A DNA stretch of 25,822 nt. It comes from an uncultured Clostridia bacterium. Its GTDB lineage: Bacteria > Bacillota > Clostridia > Oscillospirales > Ruminococcaceae. The translations under genes and the position numbers were made by a program. The notes under the pieces were generated by a model. That model was not told the DNA's origin and ran no database searches. It worked only from the letters and a program-made list of their open reading frames with translations. Positions within the stretch are counted from its first letter, which is position 1, and every line of letters begins with the position of its first letter. Positions 13,073 to 21,339 of this stretch are shown here, in pieces. Location: positions 1 through 25,822 of the forward strand of contig CAMYUO010000001.1 in NCBI GenBank assembly GCA_947302065.1, given 5' to 3'.

Positions 13073-14482
13073 ATGGATCTTCAGATGCTTGCAGACAGCT
13101 TCCACGAAGCCGCTTGTATACTCTCTGTACAGAAAAATCCCGACGGCAGCTGCGGCGAGATACGTATAGCCGCAGTCAACGACGCATACCGTTTCCCGCT
13201 CGAGCACCCCGTTGCGCCCGGCACGGGTGAACCGGTGTTCTGTCCGTTCGTGCCCGATTCTCTGTACGATAAATATATCCCGAAAGACCGTGCTTTTGAG
13301 GATACCTGTTTCCGCAGCGCAGTCGGCAAGCAGCAGATCCACTCGGTCGTCCACGTCAATAATATAGATATGTGGTTCGATGTCGTCGTGCTGCCGCTTG
13401 AATGTGACGAGCAGGACAAATGCTACTGCATCTATTCCACGCACCCCTGCAAGCTTGACGAGATAGATTTCTCGAACGTCGAGCTTTCGGGCATAACCGA
13501 GGATGTATTAAAGACCTGTATCCGTCTGCACGATACCAACGATTTTGAGCAGACGATGAAAGAGGTCATCACCGATATCCGCCTGCTGTGCGATGCCGCA
13601 GTCTGCACCATTATGCTCGTCGATACGAGCTCGGGCACCTGCGCCGTGCTGGCGACCAACATCAAAGAGGGCTGCAACATCAAGCGTGTCACCCAGTTCG
13701 TCAATTTCTATGATATTGCAATGTCGTGGATAGACACCATCGGCGACAGCGGCTGCCTCGTCATCAAAGACGAAAAGGATATGGAATACATCAGCCGTGT
13801 GAACAACCCGTGGTATCTCACTCTTGAGGAGGCTGGCGTTGACAGCGTCGTTATGTTCCCGCTGAGATACAACGGCGATCTGCTCGGCTTTATCTGGGCG
13901 ACCAATTTCAACACCTCAAACGCCCTGCGCATCAAGGAGACTCTTGAGCTTTCGACCTATTTCATTTCTTCCGAGGTCGCAAACTATAAAATGATGAAAC
14001 GCCTCGAGCATATCAGCTATACCGACCTGCTCACAGGCGTGCTCAACCGCAACGCTATGAACAATAAGGTCAGCGACTTTGTAACAAGCTCCGATGACAA
14101 CACCGAGCCTTTCGGCATCGTCTTTACCGACCTAAACGGACTCAAGCGTGTCAACGACAGCGACGGTCATTTCGCAGGCGACCTGCTGCTGAAAAAAGCC
14201 GCCATACTTCTTCAGGAAGTTTTCAGCGGCGACGAGATATTCCGTGCAGGCGGCGACGAGTTCATGATGATAGTATCGGGCAGCACCGAGCAGGAATTTG
14301 AGAAGAAGATACAGACCCTGCGTGACAAAGCCAACGACCCCGAAAACGTCTGCTTTGCCATAGGCAGCTACTATGATGCAAACGGCAGGGATATCCGCCG
14401 TGCAATGCATATCGCCGACGAGCAGATGTATAAGGACAAGGAGAATTATTACAAGCTCCACCCCGAGCGAAAACACAGATAA
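13073..14482 (+). CDS. GAF-GGDEF protein, probable diguanylate cyclase
   Basis: A 469-residue soluble protein. Residues 1-125 look like a degenerate PAS-like sensor. Residues 145-305 look like a GAF domain (DAAVCTIMLVD, SVVMFPLRYNGDLLGFIWATN). Residues 312-465 are the GGDEF domain, with DLLTGVLNRNAM, FTDLNGLKRVND and an intact active-site loop RAGGDEF (GGDEF at 393-397). It should make c-di-GMP from two GTP. The usual inhibitory I-site RxxD five residues before the motif reads FSGD (384-387), lacking the Arg, so allosteric product inhibition is probably lost. ATG at 13073, RBS AAAGGA. No membrane segment is seen. The pilin genes elsewhere in the window are possible c-di-GMP targets in principle, but no direct link is visible. 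Confidence 0.92.
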   Translation: MDLQMLADSFHEAACILSVQKNPDGSCGEIRIAAVNDAYRFPLEHPVAPGTGEPVFCPFVPDSLYDKYIPKDRAFEDTCFRSAVGKQQIHSVVHVNNIDMWFDVVVLPLECDEQDKCYCIYSTHPCKLDEIDFSNVELSGITEDVLKTCIRLHDTNDFEQTMKEVITDIRLLCDAAVCTIMLVDTSSGTCAVLATNIKEGCNIKRVTQFVNFYDIAMSWIDTIGDSGCLVIKDEKDMEYISRVNNPWYLTLEEAGVDSVVMFPLRYNGDLLGFIWATNFNTSNALRIKETLELSTYFISSEVANYKMMKRLEHISYTDLLTGVLNRNAMNNKVSDFVTSSDDNTEPFGIVFTDLNGLKRVNDSDGHFAGDLLLKKAAILLQEVFSGDEIFRAGGDEFMMIVSGSTEQEFEKKIQTLRDKANDPENVCFAIGSYYDANGRDIRRAMHIADEQMYKDKENYYKLHPERKHR

Positions 14483-14487
14483 CAAAC

Positions 14488-14524
14488 AAGCGGTGCTTAC
14501 CTTTTGTGGCAGGCACCGCTTTTG
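14488..14524 (+). terminator. Terminator between the GGDEF and AraC genes
   Basis: Stem AGCGGTGC/GCACCGCT with a 16-base loop, followed by TTTTG. The minus-strand side is preceded by the AraC stop and also has a TTGTTTG tail, so it may work in both directions. It is similar in arms and loop to the terminator at 10803-10838. Confidence 0.82.
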
Positions 14525-15265
14525 TCATCTCCGTGACTTATAATAGTTGCAGTCTCTGTATTGCTTTGGGCTCATTCCGAAATGCCTGCGGAACGTCCTC
14601 GCAAAATGGCTGTATGACGAAAAATGCAGTATATCGGATATCTGCGCAAGCGAAAAATCCGACAGCCTCAGCATATTTTCCGCAGCCTCCATGCGCTTTA
14701 TGATAACGTAATCCGTTATGTTAAGTCCCGCCTCACGCTTGAAAAGCACCGACAGATACGATGCGTTCAGCCCGACCATTTTCGCAAGCTCACCCACCGA
14801 TATCGCCTCGTGCAGGTGGTTGTTGATATACTCTGAGCACAGCACCACAGGCTTTGAAAATATCTTTGCCTTTTTCGCCGCAGCCACCTGCCGTGTGAAA
14901 TACTCCGTCGCCTCAAAGCGCATATCAATAAGCTCCTGCTCGGTCTTTGCCCTGTCAAACCGCTGTATGAACAGGTCGCTCGCATTGTACGCCTTTTCCG
15001 AATCCATACCGCCCTCAATCGCAAACCTCGTGCACAGCGTAACGTGGCATATGTTCAGATAGAGCCTGTTTCTGAACGGGTCATCGGAAAGATGTCCCGA
15101 CGTGTTGGACTCGAACATCTTCCTGTCACGCTCCACCGCATGCATATCCCCGAGCCTTATCAGCTCCAGACACCCCAGCTCATCACCGAATCTGTGATGA
15201 TGAAAGCTGTTCTCACGGTTTATGAATTCAAGATATGCGACCTGCTTGTCCATCGTGCCTTTCAT
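14525..15265 (-). CDS. AraC family transcriptional regulator
   Basis: A 246-residue regulator starting at the ATG at 15265, 6 bases after GAGGTG. A longer in-frame extension to 15421 would overlap the promoter and the divergent gene start, so it is rejected. The C-terminal AraC domain (about residues 145-245) has two helix-turn-helix units: ISVGELAKMVGLNASYLSVLF, shown by LAKMVGLNASYLS, and LAQISDILHFSSYSHFARTF, followed by FGMSPKQYRD. The N-terminal domain starts with HHHRFGDELGCLELI and is not a clear cupin. It is divergent from a MATE exporter gene with 129 bases between starts, so it probably controls that gene. The inducer is unknown. Confidence 0.93.
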   Translation of the reverse strand: MKGTMDKQVAYLEFINRENSFHHHRFGDELGCLELIRLGDMHAVERDRKMFESNTSGHLSDDPFRNRLYLNICHVTLCTRFAIEGGMDSEKAYNASDLFIQRFDRAKTEQELIDMRFEATEYFTRQVAAAKKAKIFSKPVVLCSEYINNHLHEAISVGELAKMVGLNASYLSVLFKREAGLNITDYVIIKRMEAAENMLRLSDFSLAQISDILHFSSYSHFARTFRRHFGMSPKQYRDCNYYKSRR

Positions 15266-15283
15266 AGCATTCACCTCGCTGAT

Positions 15284-15312
15284 ATCATACCATATCTGTG
15301 CATTTGAGTCAA
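15284..15312 (-). promoter_or_regulatory. Promoter of the AraC regulator gene
   Basis: On the minus strand TTGACT (15307-15312) and TATGAT (15284-15289) are 17 bases apart. The oppositely oriented MATE promoter is less clear: a TAAAAT near 15365 has no good -35, which fits dependence on an activator. Confidence 0.72.
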
Positions 15313-15394
15313 GATGAATGACTAAAATCCAAAATAAATACTGTACTTTTTCACCGATATTTGTTAAAATAATAACAGAAAGAGGAGAAAAACT

Positions 15395-16759
15395 ATGAAA
15401 AGAACAACCGACCTTACGCACGGCAGCGTGCCTAAAAGTATCATATTATTCGCACTTCCGCTGCTCATCGGCAACATTTTTCAGCAGTTCTACAACGTTG
15501 CCGACACAGCCATCATCGGAAACCTGCTCGGTGACGATGCCCTTGCATCTGTCGGCGCATCTGCGCCCGTGTGCAACCTGCTCATCGGCTTTGCAGGCGG
15601 TCTCACCAACGGCTTTTCCGTCATCATCGCAAGATATTTCGGCGCAAACGACGAAAAGAACCTCAAAAGGTCTGTCTCGCTGACCTATATGCTCTCTGCG
15701 GTAACTGCGCTGGTCATCACCGCCGCAGGGCTCATCGGGCTTCACCCGCTGCTCAGAGCGCTCAACACTCCCGACGAGATCATCGCAGGCTCCGAGAGCT
15801 ATCTGCGTGTCATCATCGTGTTCTCGTCGCTCACCGTGATGTATAATATGCTCGCCGCAATGCTGCGAGGCATCGGCAACAGCAGAGCGCCGCTTTATTT
15901 TCTCGTTATCTCGACGCTCATCAACGCAGCGCTCGACTTTCTGTTCATCAAGGTCTTCGGTCTGGGTATCCCCGGCGCAGCCTATGCAACAGCTATCTCG
16001 CAGGGTCTGTCCGTCATTATGTGCATGATATACGTTGTTAAAAAGTGCGACATCGTGCTTTTCCGCAAGTCGCACCTCATACTCGACAAAAAGATGCTCG
16101 CCGACCTTTTCAGCACAGGCATCTCAATGGCTCTGATGTTCGCTATCGTCTCCGTCGGCTCTGTTATCCTGCAAAGCGCAGTCAACAAGCTCGGTCCGAC
16201 TATCATCACCGCACACAGCGCCGCAAGGAAAATGGACGAAATGTTCATGATGCCGATGAGCACCATAGCAATGGCAGTTTCGACCTTTACCAGCCAGAAC
16301 TACGGCGCAGGCAAGCTTGACCGTGTCCGCAGCGGTATCCGCTATGCGCTGACACTGACAACTATCTGGAGTGCATTTTCTATCCTCGTGTGCATCGTTT
16401 TCCGCCGCACCATCGTGCAGCTCATCACAGGCACGAGCGATGCCGAGGTGCTCTCCACCGCCGCACGCTATCTTATCTGGAACTTCCCGTTCTTTTTCGT
16501 GCTCGGCGTACTGCTCGTTCTCAGGTGCAGCCTGCAGGGCGTCGGCAAAAAGCTTATCCCCATTATGGGCAGCGTGGTCGAATTCCTGCTGAAAATTCTC
16601 GCCGTTGTTTTCGTCACCAAGCAGCTCGGCTACTTCGGCATCTGTATCCTCGAGCCTGTTATCTGGATACTCTGCGCAGTTATCGTCGTTGTGGATTATT
16701 TCCTGTTTATCCGCAAGCCGTATGACCTGCGCACCCAACCATACGCTGCGAAAGCATAA
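15395..16759 (+). CDS. MATE family multidrug/solute exporter
   Basis: A 454-residue membrane protein with about 12 helices, the standard MATE architecture of two six-helix halves. It begins MKRTTDLTHGSVPKSIILFALPLLIG, given here by LTHGSVPKSI and FALPLLIGN, and contains QFYNVADTAIIG, GLTNGFSVIIARYFGA and, in the second half, STFTSQNYGAG, all MATE signature positions. It would export cationic compounds in exchange for Na or H ions. RBS AGAGGAG before the ATG at 15395. The substrate cannot be told from sequence. The divergent AraC regulator is the likely control. Confidence 0.95.
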   Translation: MKRTTDLTHGSVPKSIILFALPLLIGNIFQQFYNVADTAIIGNLLGDDALASVGASAPVCNLLIGFAGGLTNGFSVIIARYFGANDEKNLKRSVSLTYMLSAVTALVITAAGLIGLHPLLRALNTPDEIIAGSESYLRVIIVFSSLTVMYNMLAAMLRGIGNSRAPLYFLVISTLINAALDFLFIKVFGLGIPGAAYATAISQGLSVIMCMIYVVKKCDIVLFRKSHLILDKKMLADLFSTGISMALMFAIVSVGSVILQSAVNKLGPTIITAHSAARKMDEMFMMPMSTIAMAVSTFTSQNYGAGKLDRVRSGIRYALTLTTIWSAFSILVCIVFRRTIVQLITGTSDAEVLSTAARYLIWNFPFFFVLGVLLVLRCSLQGVGKKLIPIMGSVVEFLLKILAVVFVTKQLGYFGICILEPVIWILCAVIVVVDYFLFIRKPYDLRTQPYAAKA

Positions 16760-16773
16760 TTTCTCACCTCTGT

Positions 16774-16802
16774 TTGACATCTCTGCCTGTGCGTGATAAA
16801 AT
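16774..16802 (+). promoter_or_regulatory. Promoter of the Thr-rich lipoprotein gene
   Basis: TTGACA (16774-16779) and TAAAAT (16797-16802), 17 bases apart, starting 15 bases after the MATE stop. The lipoprotein is therefore separately transcribed, although read-through from the MATE gene is possible because no terminator is seen between. Confidence 0.82.
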
Positions 16803-16829
16803 AGGTAAAAACAAAACAGAGGCGATAAA

Positions 16830-17435
16830 ATGATAAGATATATACTGACCGCCGCAGCCTGCCTGCTCTTGCTCTGCAGCTGCAGCAGTTCTTCGTCTGC
16901 ACCGGACAGCTCGCAGACCACAGCATCTGCACCGACCGCCACAACAACTACATCGCAGACCACCACCACGACCACAACTACAACTACTGCGACAACAACG
17001 ACTGCCGCAACTACCACAACGAGCGCAACGACCACCGCCGAACAAGCTCCCAAGGAGATAACCCTCACCGATACAAACGGTCAGGGCAGGGATTTCACAT
17101 TTGAGCTTAACGGGCAAACGTTCACCGCCGAGTTTTCCTACCGCTATGACGGCAAAGAGAACTGGCGTGTCTATGATTCATATAAGATAACGAGCGAAAG
17201 CGATATGATATCCGTCTGTCAGGCGCTCATCAGGGTGCATACTATCCGTGGCAAAGACCTCTCCTCGCTGCGCACACCGCAGGATATGGCTGAGGAATGG
17301 AAGATACATAATCAGGTGCACGAGATGCTCGGCGAGGGCGATATCAAGGAGCATTGCAAGGATGTCGATTTTGATCCCGACGATCAGGGCAAAGGCTACG
17401 CCGACTATTTCAGGCAGTATTTCCTCGATAACTGA
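16830..17435 (+). CDS. Thr-rich lipoprotein, unknown C-terminal domain (201 aa)
   Basis: A lipoprotein signal peptide (MIRYILTAAACLLLLCSC) has a lipobox ending at Cys18. Residues 19-72 are Ser- and Thr-rich, with up to ten Thr in a row, a flexible and possibly glycosylated spacer typical of Ruminococcus surface proteins. Residues 73-201 form a compact charged domain with ITLTDTNGQGRDFTFELNG, quoted in part, then beta-rich and helical segments ending in a Tyr/Phe-rich YADYFRQYFLDN. I do not recognise this domain. RBS AGAGGCG before ATG 16830. The Thr tract is encoded by mixed ACA, ACC, ACT and ACG codons, so it is selected at protein level and not a simple DNA repeat. Confidence 0.85.
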   Translation: MIRYILTAAACLLLLCSCSSSSSAPDSSQTTASAPTATTTTSQTTTTTTTTTTATTTTAATTTTSATTTAEQAPKEITLTDTNGQGRDFTFELNGQTFTAEFSYRYDGKENWRVYDSYKITSESDMISVCQALIRVHTIRGKDLSSLRTPQDMAEEWKIHNQVHEMLGEGDIKEHCKDVDFDPDDQGKGYADYFRQYFLDN

Positions 17436-17462
17436 CAGGTCTTATAAACCGAACCAATATGT

Positions 17463-17493
17463 AAAGGCTTACTCGGGTAACGGGTAAGCCTTT
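17463..17493. terminator. Bidirectional terminator-like hairpin between lipoprotein and rubrerythrin genes
   Basis: A perfect 10-bp stem AAAGGCTTAC/GTAAGCCTTT between two converging genes. The tail on the plus strand is GTTTGTG and the minus side is weak, so termination strength is uncertain. Confidence 0.65.
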
Positions 17494-17523
17494 GTTTGTG
17501 CCCTCTTGCAAGAGAACAAACAT

Positions 17524-18123
17524 TTATCTATACAAGCCCCAGTCCGCCATATCAAGACGGATATAATAACCCTGCTCACCATGGCATACAGGGCAGTTCT
17601 GAGGAACTTGCGTGCCCTCAAGGATATACCCGCAGTTAAGGCATATCCACTGCGTGCTCTCGCCGCCTGCAAACAGCTCGCCGCTTTTCAGCAGCTGCGC
17701 CATGCGCTCAAAACGCTTCCCGTGCGTGTTCTCGATAGCTGCGATGTTCTCAAAGTCCTGTGCTATCTGCGCAAAACCCTCGTCCCTCGCCGCCTGCGCA
17801 AATGCAGGGTAGATCTCGCACGACTCCTTGCGCTCGTGCGCCGCAGCAGACTCTAAAAGGCATACCGCATCACAGCTGTCCTCATCAACAGGGAACGCAG
17901 CCTGTATCTGCGTGTCGCCTGCACCGTTTTGTTTCAGATGATCGTAAAAAATGCGAGCGTGCTCTTTCTCCTGATCCGCAGTAAAACGGAACAGATCGGC
18001 GAGCATGAACTGCTTTTGTGCGATAAGCTGCGCCTGCGCAAAGGTGTAGCGGTTTCGAGCCTGACTCTCACCTGCAAACGCACGCATAAGGTTTTCTCTT
18101 GTTTTCGATGTCATAAAATCCAT
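17524..18123 (-). CDS. rbr: Rubrerythrin
   Basis: A 199-residue protein with an N-terminal four-helix diiron domain (Glu19 in AFAGESQARNRY, then DQEKEHARIF and ERKESCEIYPAFAQAA, ENTHGKRF for the second half) and a C-terminal rubredoxin-like iron site (WICLNCGYILEG and NCPVCHG). It reduces hydrogen peroxide in anaerobes using electrons from NADH via rubredoxin-type partners, in the cytoplasm. Start at 18123 with RBS AAGGAGAG. No PerR box or clear sigma-A promoter could be assigned upstream. It stands alone. A hairpin element lies between it and ypeB. Confidence 0.97.
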   Translation of the reverse strand: MDFMTSKTRENLMRAFAGESQARNRYTFAQAQLIAQKQFMLADLFRFTADQEKEHARIFYDHLKQNGAGDTQIQAAFPVDEDSCDAVCLLESAAAHERKESCEIYPAFAQAARDEGFAQIAQDFENIAAIENTHGKRFERMAQLLKSGELFAGGESTQWICLNCGYILEGTQVPQNCPVCHGEQGYYIRLDMADWGLYR

Positions 18124-18215
18124 AGTGTTCTCTCCTTCTATTAATAAATACGACGATTATCTGTACTGTTCATTAGTATTATCCAAGATATGCTGCAATG
18201 TATATTGTTCAACTG

Positions 18216-18379
18216 TGGAGACCTCTTGAAAGATCTTTCTTCAAATCTTACTCTGAACTCTTACTATTTTTTCGTTACAGGGGACAATTAGTTTTTCAAG
18301 TCCCCTGTGGCGAAAAATCAATAAAAGTTTTAGGGGTGGGGTTTGGGGAGAGACCCTTTTTCAAAAGGGTCCTCCCCAA
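18216..18379 (+). repeat. Intergenic two-hairpin element, copy 1
   Basis: About 164 bp. Hairpin A (18268-18317) is an 18-bp stem running TTTTTCG, two T-G pairs, ACAGGGGAC, closed over a 14-base loop. After a conserved linker (TCAATAAAAG) comes hairpin B (18343-18379), about 16 bp, ending CCCCAA. The ends are imperfect inverted repeats (TGGAGACC and the complement of GGTCCTCCCC). A second copy lies inverted at 22525-22694. Hairpin A's sequence is nearly identical in the two copies, whereas hairpin B keeps its pairing with different bases. This looks like a non-autonomous mobile element (MITE-like). Confidence 0.8.
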
Positions 18380-18388
18380 TTGCGCAGC

Positions 18389-19726
18389 CTACACCGTCAG
18401 CGTGCCTGTGGGCGTTTCAACGAGAAGAAGTATCTGCTGTTCCTCGCCCGTCTCGGCATTGATATAAACAAGCACGTTCCTGCCGTTTTTCGCCTTGCAT
18501 TTGAACTCATAGCACAGTTTTTCCCCGAGGCTGTCCGTCGGGATAACACAAAGCTGCTCGCCCGTTATCTCCAGCTGCGCCGAGACCTTTTCCTGCGCAC
18601 GCAGCTTTGAAAACAGCTTTTTCGGATAACTGCGCTTTGTGTGATTGACTAAGAATCCTCTCGCATCATAACCCACTATCTCGCCGTTGTCCATTGCCAC
18701 AGAGACTTTCACAAGGTCTGTGTAAACGCACGTTCCGAGGTCGCTGTATGCGTAGTTTATCGTCATCACACCGTCCGCAATATCATAGTAGGTCATCTTC
18801 ATCGACAGTATCCCGAGATAGTCAAGATACTTTCGTGCGCTCTTTATCGCCTGCTCCCGTGAAAGCTTTTCCTCTCCGACGTTCCTTCCCTTGAGAAAAT
18901 ACGAGATGTACCCGCCTGCGCTTGTCACCTCGCAGCTCACATTTCCGCCCTCATCGGAAAATCTCCACCCCGGCATCCTGCCGTCAACTTTCTCCGAACG
19001 GCTCAGCTCACCTGCCGACATGTTCAGCGCAATGCTGCATCTCTCCAGCGCCTGCTTTTCGCTGACCTCAGATGCACCTGTCGTCATCTTCGGCTTTTTC
19101 TCCATGATGTTGTCCGAAAACGGACCGTCATAGATAAGCTTCGGATATCCGTCAAAACTCTCCTCGACATCGGCAAAGCCGTCTGTCATCAGCGGCGCTT
19201 TTCCCTGCGATGTGTTCACGCCCGTCTGCCGCAGGTCTATCTCGCCCGACATCACCATGCTCTCGAGTTCCCACATATCCTGCGCCAGCTGCTGTGAGTG
19301 CTCATAAAGCTTTGAGATGTTCTCATAGTCTTTCGCAGATACCTTGCTGTCCTCGCCCAGCTTTCTGCTCACCGACAGCGAATAGTCGCCCACCTGCGAA
19401 AGAAATTTGTATGTGTTCTCCAGCTCCTGCCTTTCCAGCGGCAGCTGCGCAAGTGCGGCTTTCGCTGTGCTCGCCTGCTGATACAGTTTTACAGCAAGAT
19501 TTTTGTGCATCTCGGGCGAGTTCGCATAAAGCTGCTTTTCAAGCGTCTCGTTTATGCTGCCGCAGGCATCAGCCAGCTGCTCCACTGCGCCCGAGTAGCT
19601 CCCCGCAAGCGCCAGCCTGCTCTTTTCTGCCTCGTCCATAAGTGCAAAATTGCGTGCGATGAGCACCACTATCGCAAAAATGCCGAACCCGAATATGCGT
19701 ATCAGGCATCGTCTTGAACAATTCAT
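18389..19726 (-). CDS. ypeB: Germination protein YpeB
   Basis: A 445-residue protein with one N-terminal membrane anchor (about 8-30) and a helical region with LALAGSYSGAVEQLADAC and KFLSQVGDYSLSVSRK, both characteristic of YpeB, followed by two or three PepSY-like repeats to the C-terminus (around residues 210-445; for example EQAIKSARKYLDYLG). In Bacillus, YpeB is needed for SleB, the spore-cortex lytic enzyme, to be placed and kept stable in the spore inner membrane. sleB normally sits just upstream; here it does not, and the only SleB/CwlJ-domain gene seen is at 24547-25455. Start 19726 chosen because RBS CGGAGG is 7 bases away; upstream in-frame ATGs are too close to the RBS or lack one. 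Confidence 0.92.
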   Translation of the reverse strand: MNCSRRCLIRIFGFGIFAIVVLIARNFALMDEAEKSRLALAGSYSGAVEQLADACGSINETLEKQLYANSPEMHKNLAVKLYQQASTAKAALAQLPLERQELENTYKFLSQVGDYSLSVSRKLGEDSKVSAKDYENISKLYEHSQQLAQDMWELESMVMSGEIDLRQTGVNTSQGKAPLMTDGFADVEESFDGYPKLIYDGPFSDNIMEKKPKMTTGASEVSEKQALERCSIALNMSAGELSRSEKVDGRMPGWRFSDEGGNVSCEVTSAGGYISYFLKGRNVGEEKLSREQAIKSARKYLDYLGILSMKMTYYDIADGVMTINYAYSDLGTCVYTDLVKVSVAMDNGEIVGYDARGFLVNHTKRSYPKKLFSKLRAQEKVSAQLEITGEQLCVIPTDSLGEKLCYEFKCKAKNGRNVLVYINAETGEEQQILLLVETPTGTLTV

Positions 19727-19747
19727 TGCCATTCCTCCGTTCACGAC

Positions 19748-19776
19748 TAATTTGTGCATTATCAGCCCGTTTATTC
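19748..19776 (-). promoter_or_regulatory. Candidate sigma-G/sigma-F promoter of ypeB
   Basis: On the minus strand GAATA (19772-19776) and CAAATTA (19748-19754) are 17 bases apart, close to the sigma-G consensus GHATR and CATNHTA with one mismatch. It gives a very short leader. This fits a forespore gene, but the match is short and could be chance. Confidence 0.45.
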
Positions 19777-19788
19777 ACCTGAGGTGAA
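19774..19788. promoter_or_regulatory. Perfect 15-bp palindrome between ypeB and nifS
   Basis: TTCACCT-G-AGGTGAA, a perfect 7-1-7 inverted repeat, lies between the divergent ypeB and nifS promoters. It overlaps the candidate ypeB -35 by three bases and is 20 bases upstream of the nifS -35. It is a likely regulator-binding site; I cannot match it to a known operator. Confidence 0.5.
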
Positions 19789-19808
19789 AAGAATTAAAAA
19801 TAATGTAA

Positions 19809-19837
19809 TTGAATTGCTGCCTTATATGTGCTATACT
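19809..19837 (+). promoter_or_regulatory. Promoter of the nifS-thiI operon
   Basis: TTGAAT (19809-19814) and TATACT (19832-19837), 17 bases apart. Confidence 0.8.
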
Positions 19838-19874
19838 ATTTGTGTATGTGACTTTTTTGAAAGGAATGACCTTA

Positions 19875-21005
19875 GTGATATATCTTGATAACGCCGCAAC
19901 CACAAAGCCCTGCAAAGAGGCTGTCACCGCCGTTGTGAACGGGCTTGAAACGTTCGGCAACCCGTCGAGCCTGCACTCTCTCGGTCTTGACGCAGAAACG
20001 CTCGTCACGCAGCAGCGTGAGATCATCGCAAACGCCATCGGCGCACAGCCAAAGGAGATCTATTTCACATCCGGCGCAACAGAGAGCAGCAACACCGCCA
20101 TTTTCGGCGCATATGCAGCACACGGCAAGCGCAAACACCGCATCGTTACCACGACCGTCGAACACCCGAGCGTCGCAAGACCGATCGAAAAGCTCGAAAA
20201 ACTCGGCTGCGAGGTCATTCGCCTGTCGCCCGACGAAAACGGACAGATAACCCCGAAAGCCGTGCTCGATGCCGTCAACGACGATACGTTCCTTGTCAGC
20301 ATAATGCTCGTCAACAACGAAACAGGTGCAGTCTTTGACGTTCCGTCAGCCTTTTCGATGATAAAGAAAAAATATCCGCAGACGCTCACCCACTGCGACT
20401 GTGTGCAGGGCTTTATGAAACTGCCCATTTCCGCAAAGAAACTCTGTGCAGATATGATATCGCTCAGCGGCCATAAAATATACGCACCCAAAGGCATCGG
20501 CGCTTTGTATCTCACAAGTAAAATTCACCTGCCTCCCCTGCTGCTCGGCGGCGGACAGGAAAAAGGCTTGCGCTCGGGCACGGAGAGCGTTCCGCTTATC
20601 TGCGGTTTCGGCGCAGCAGTCAAAGCACTCTTGGGCAGGGTCGATGAAAACTTCAAAAACGCAAAAGCCGTGCAGGACTACCTCGTGCAGAAATGCAGTG
20701 AAAACGGCGGCATGACCGTCAATTTCATCGGCGGCTCACCGTATATCACGAGCATCGCCGTCGAGGGTCTCAAATCGGAAGTGCTGCTGCATTTTCTTGA
20801 AAAGAAAGATATCTTCGTGTCAAGCGGCTCAGCTTGCTCAAAGGGCAAAAAAAGCTCGGTGATAAAAGAGTTCAGAGTTCCCGATGCGCTGTCCGACAGC
20901 GTGCTGCGCATCAGCATCTCGGCAGAAACCACAACGCAGGACATCGACGCACTTATGAGCGCAATAAGTGAGGCACAAGGCAGCCTTGCGAGGATAAAAA
21001 AATGA
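19875..21005 (+). CDS. nifS: Cysteine desulfurase (NifS/IscS type) paired with ThiI
   Basis: A 376-residue PLP enzyme. Start at the GTG at 19875, 9 bases after AAAGGA, giving the standard opening MIYLDNAATTKP; the ATG at 19866 sits right on the RBS. The PLP lysine is K201 in SGHKIYAPKG, and the persulfide-forming cysteine is C321 in SSGSACSKG, the group I arrangement on a mobile loop. It takes sulfur from L-cysteine. It is followed by a 107-residue gene overlapping its stop (ATGA) and then thiI. In Bacillus subtilis the dedicated desulfurase NifZ is encoded with ThiI and feeds tRNA 4-thiouridine synthesis; the same role is inferred here. Confidence 0.94.
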   Translation: MIYLDNAATTKPCKEAVTAVVNGLETFGNPSSLHSLGLDAETLVTQQREIIANAIGAQPKEIYFTSGATESSNTAIFGAYAAHGKRKHRIVTTTVEHPSVARPIEKLEKLGCEVIRLSPDENGQITPKAVLDAVNDDTFLVSIMLVNNETGAVFDVPSAFSMIKKKYPQTLTHCDCVQGFMKLPISAKKLCADMISLSGHKIYAPKGIGALYLTSKIHLPPLLLGGGQEKGLRSGTESVPLICGFGAAVKALLGRVDENFKNAKAVQDYLVQKCSENGGMTVNFIGGSPYITSIAVEGLKSEVLLHFLEKKDIFVSSGSACSKGKKSSVIKEFRVPDALSDSVLRISISAETTTQDIDALMSAISEAQGSLARIKK

Positions 21006-21325
21006 GCAGATATGAAAGCGTGATACAGGACAATCTGTATGCACAAAACGACAGCTTTTTGTTCTGGCTGCACGAAAGGGATACTTTCCGTGCCGACAGG
21101 TTTGACGAGCTGTGCGAAAGTGTCGAGGCGCTTGCGCAGGATAAGATCACCCTTGAAATGACGAGGGATATAACATACATCTATCAGTGCATACTCAAAG
21201 AGCTGATATATCATTTTGATCCCAACGACAGCTCGGTGATAAAGGATCTCCCCGAAAACTACACGGAGTATCTTGAGAAGTTTGACTGTGCGCTGGCAGG
21301 ATATTTCACATATGGCGCACAATGA
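21002..21325 (+). CDS. Small protein coupled between nifS and thiI (107 aa), unknown
   Basis: The ATG at 21002 overlaps the nifS stop as ATGA, so translation is coupled and the start is secure. thiI follows 14 bases after its stop. The product is acidic, predicted all-helical and without Cys in a metal-type motif: its only Cys are in ELCESV, IYQCIL and FDCALAG. There is a Tyr- and Phe-rich C-terminus (YFTYGAQ). No domain is recognised. The position suggests an accessory role in sulfur transfer or tRNA thiolation, possibly an adaptor between the two enzymes. That is inference from gene order only. Confidence 0.82.
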   Translation: MSRYESVIQDNLYAQNDSFLFWLHERDTFRADRFDELCESVEALAQDKITLEMTRDITYIYQCILKELIYHFDPNDSSVIKDLPENYTEYLEKFDCALAGYFTYGAQ

Positions 21326-21339
21326 AAGGAAAGATATAA

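Noticed and set aside
16920..17045. ACA/ACC/ACT-rich tract as a DNA microsatellite
   Set aside because: The codons are mixed and the frame is kept, so it is explained as a Thr-rich protein linker.
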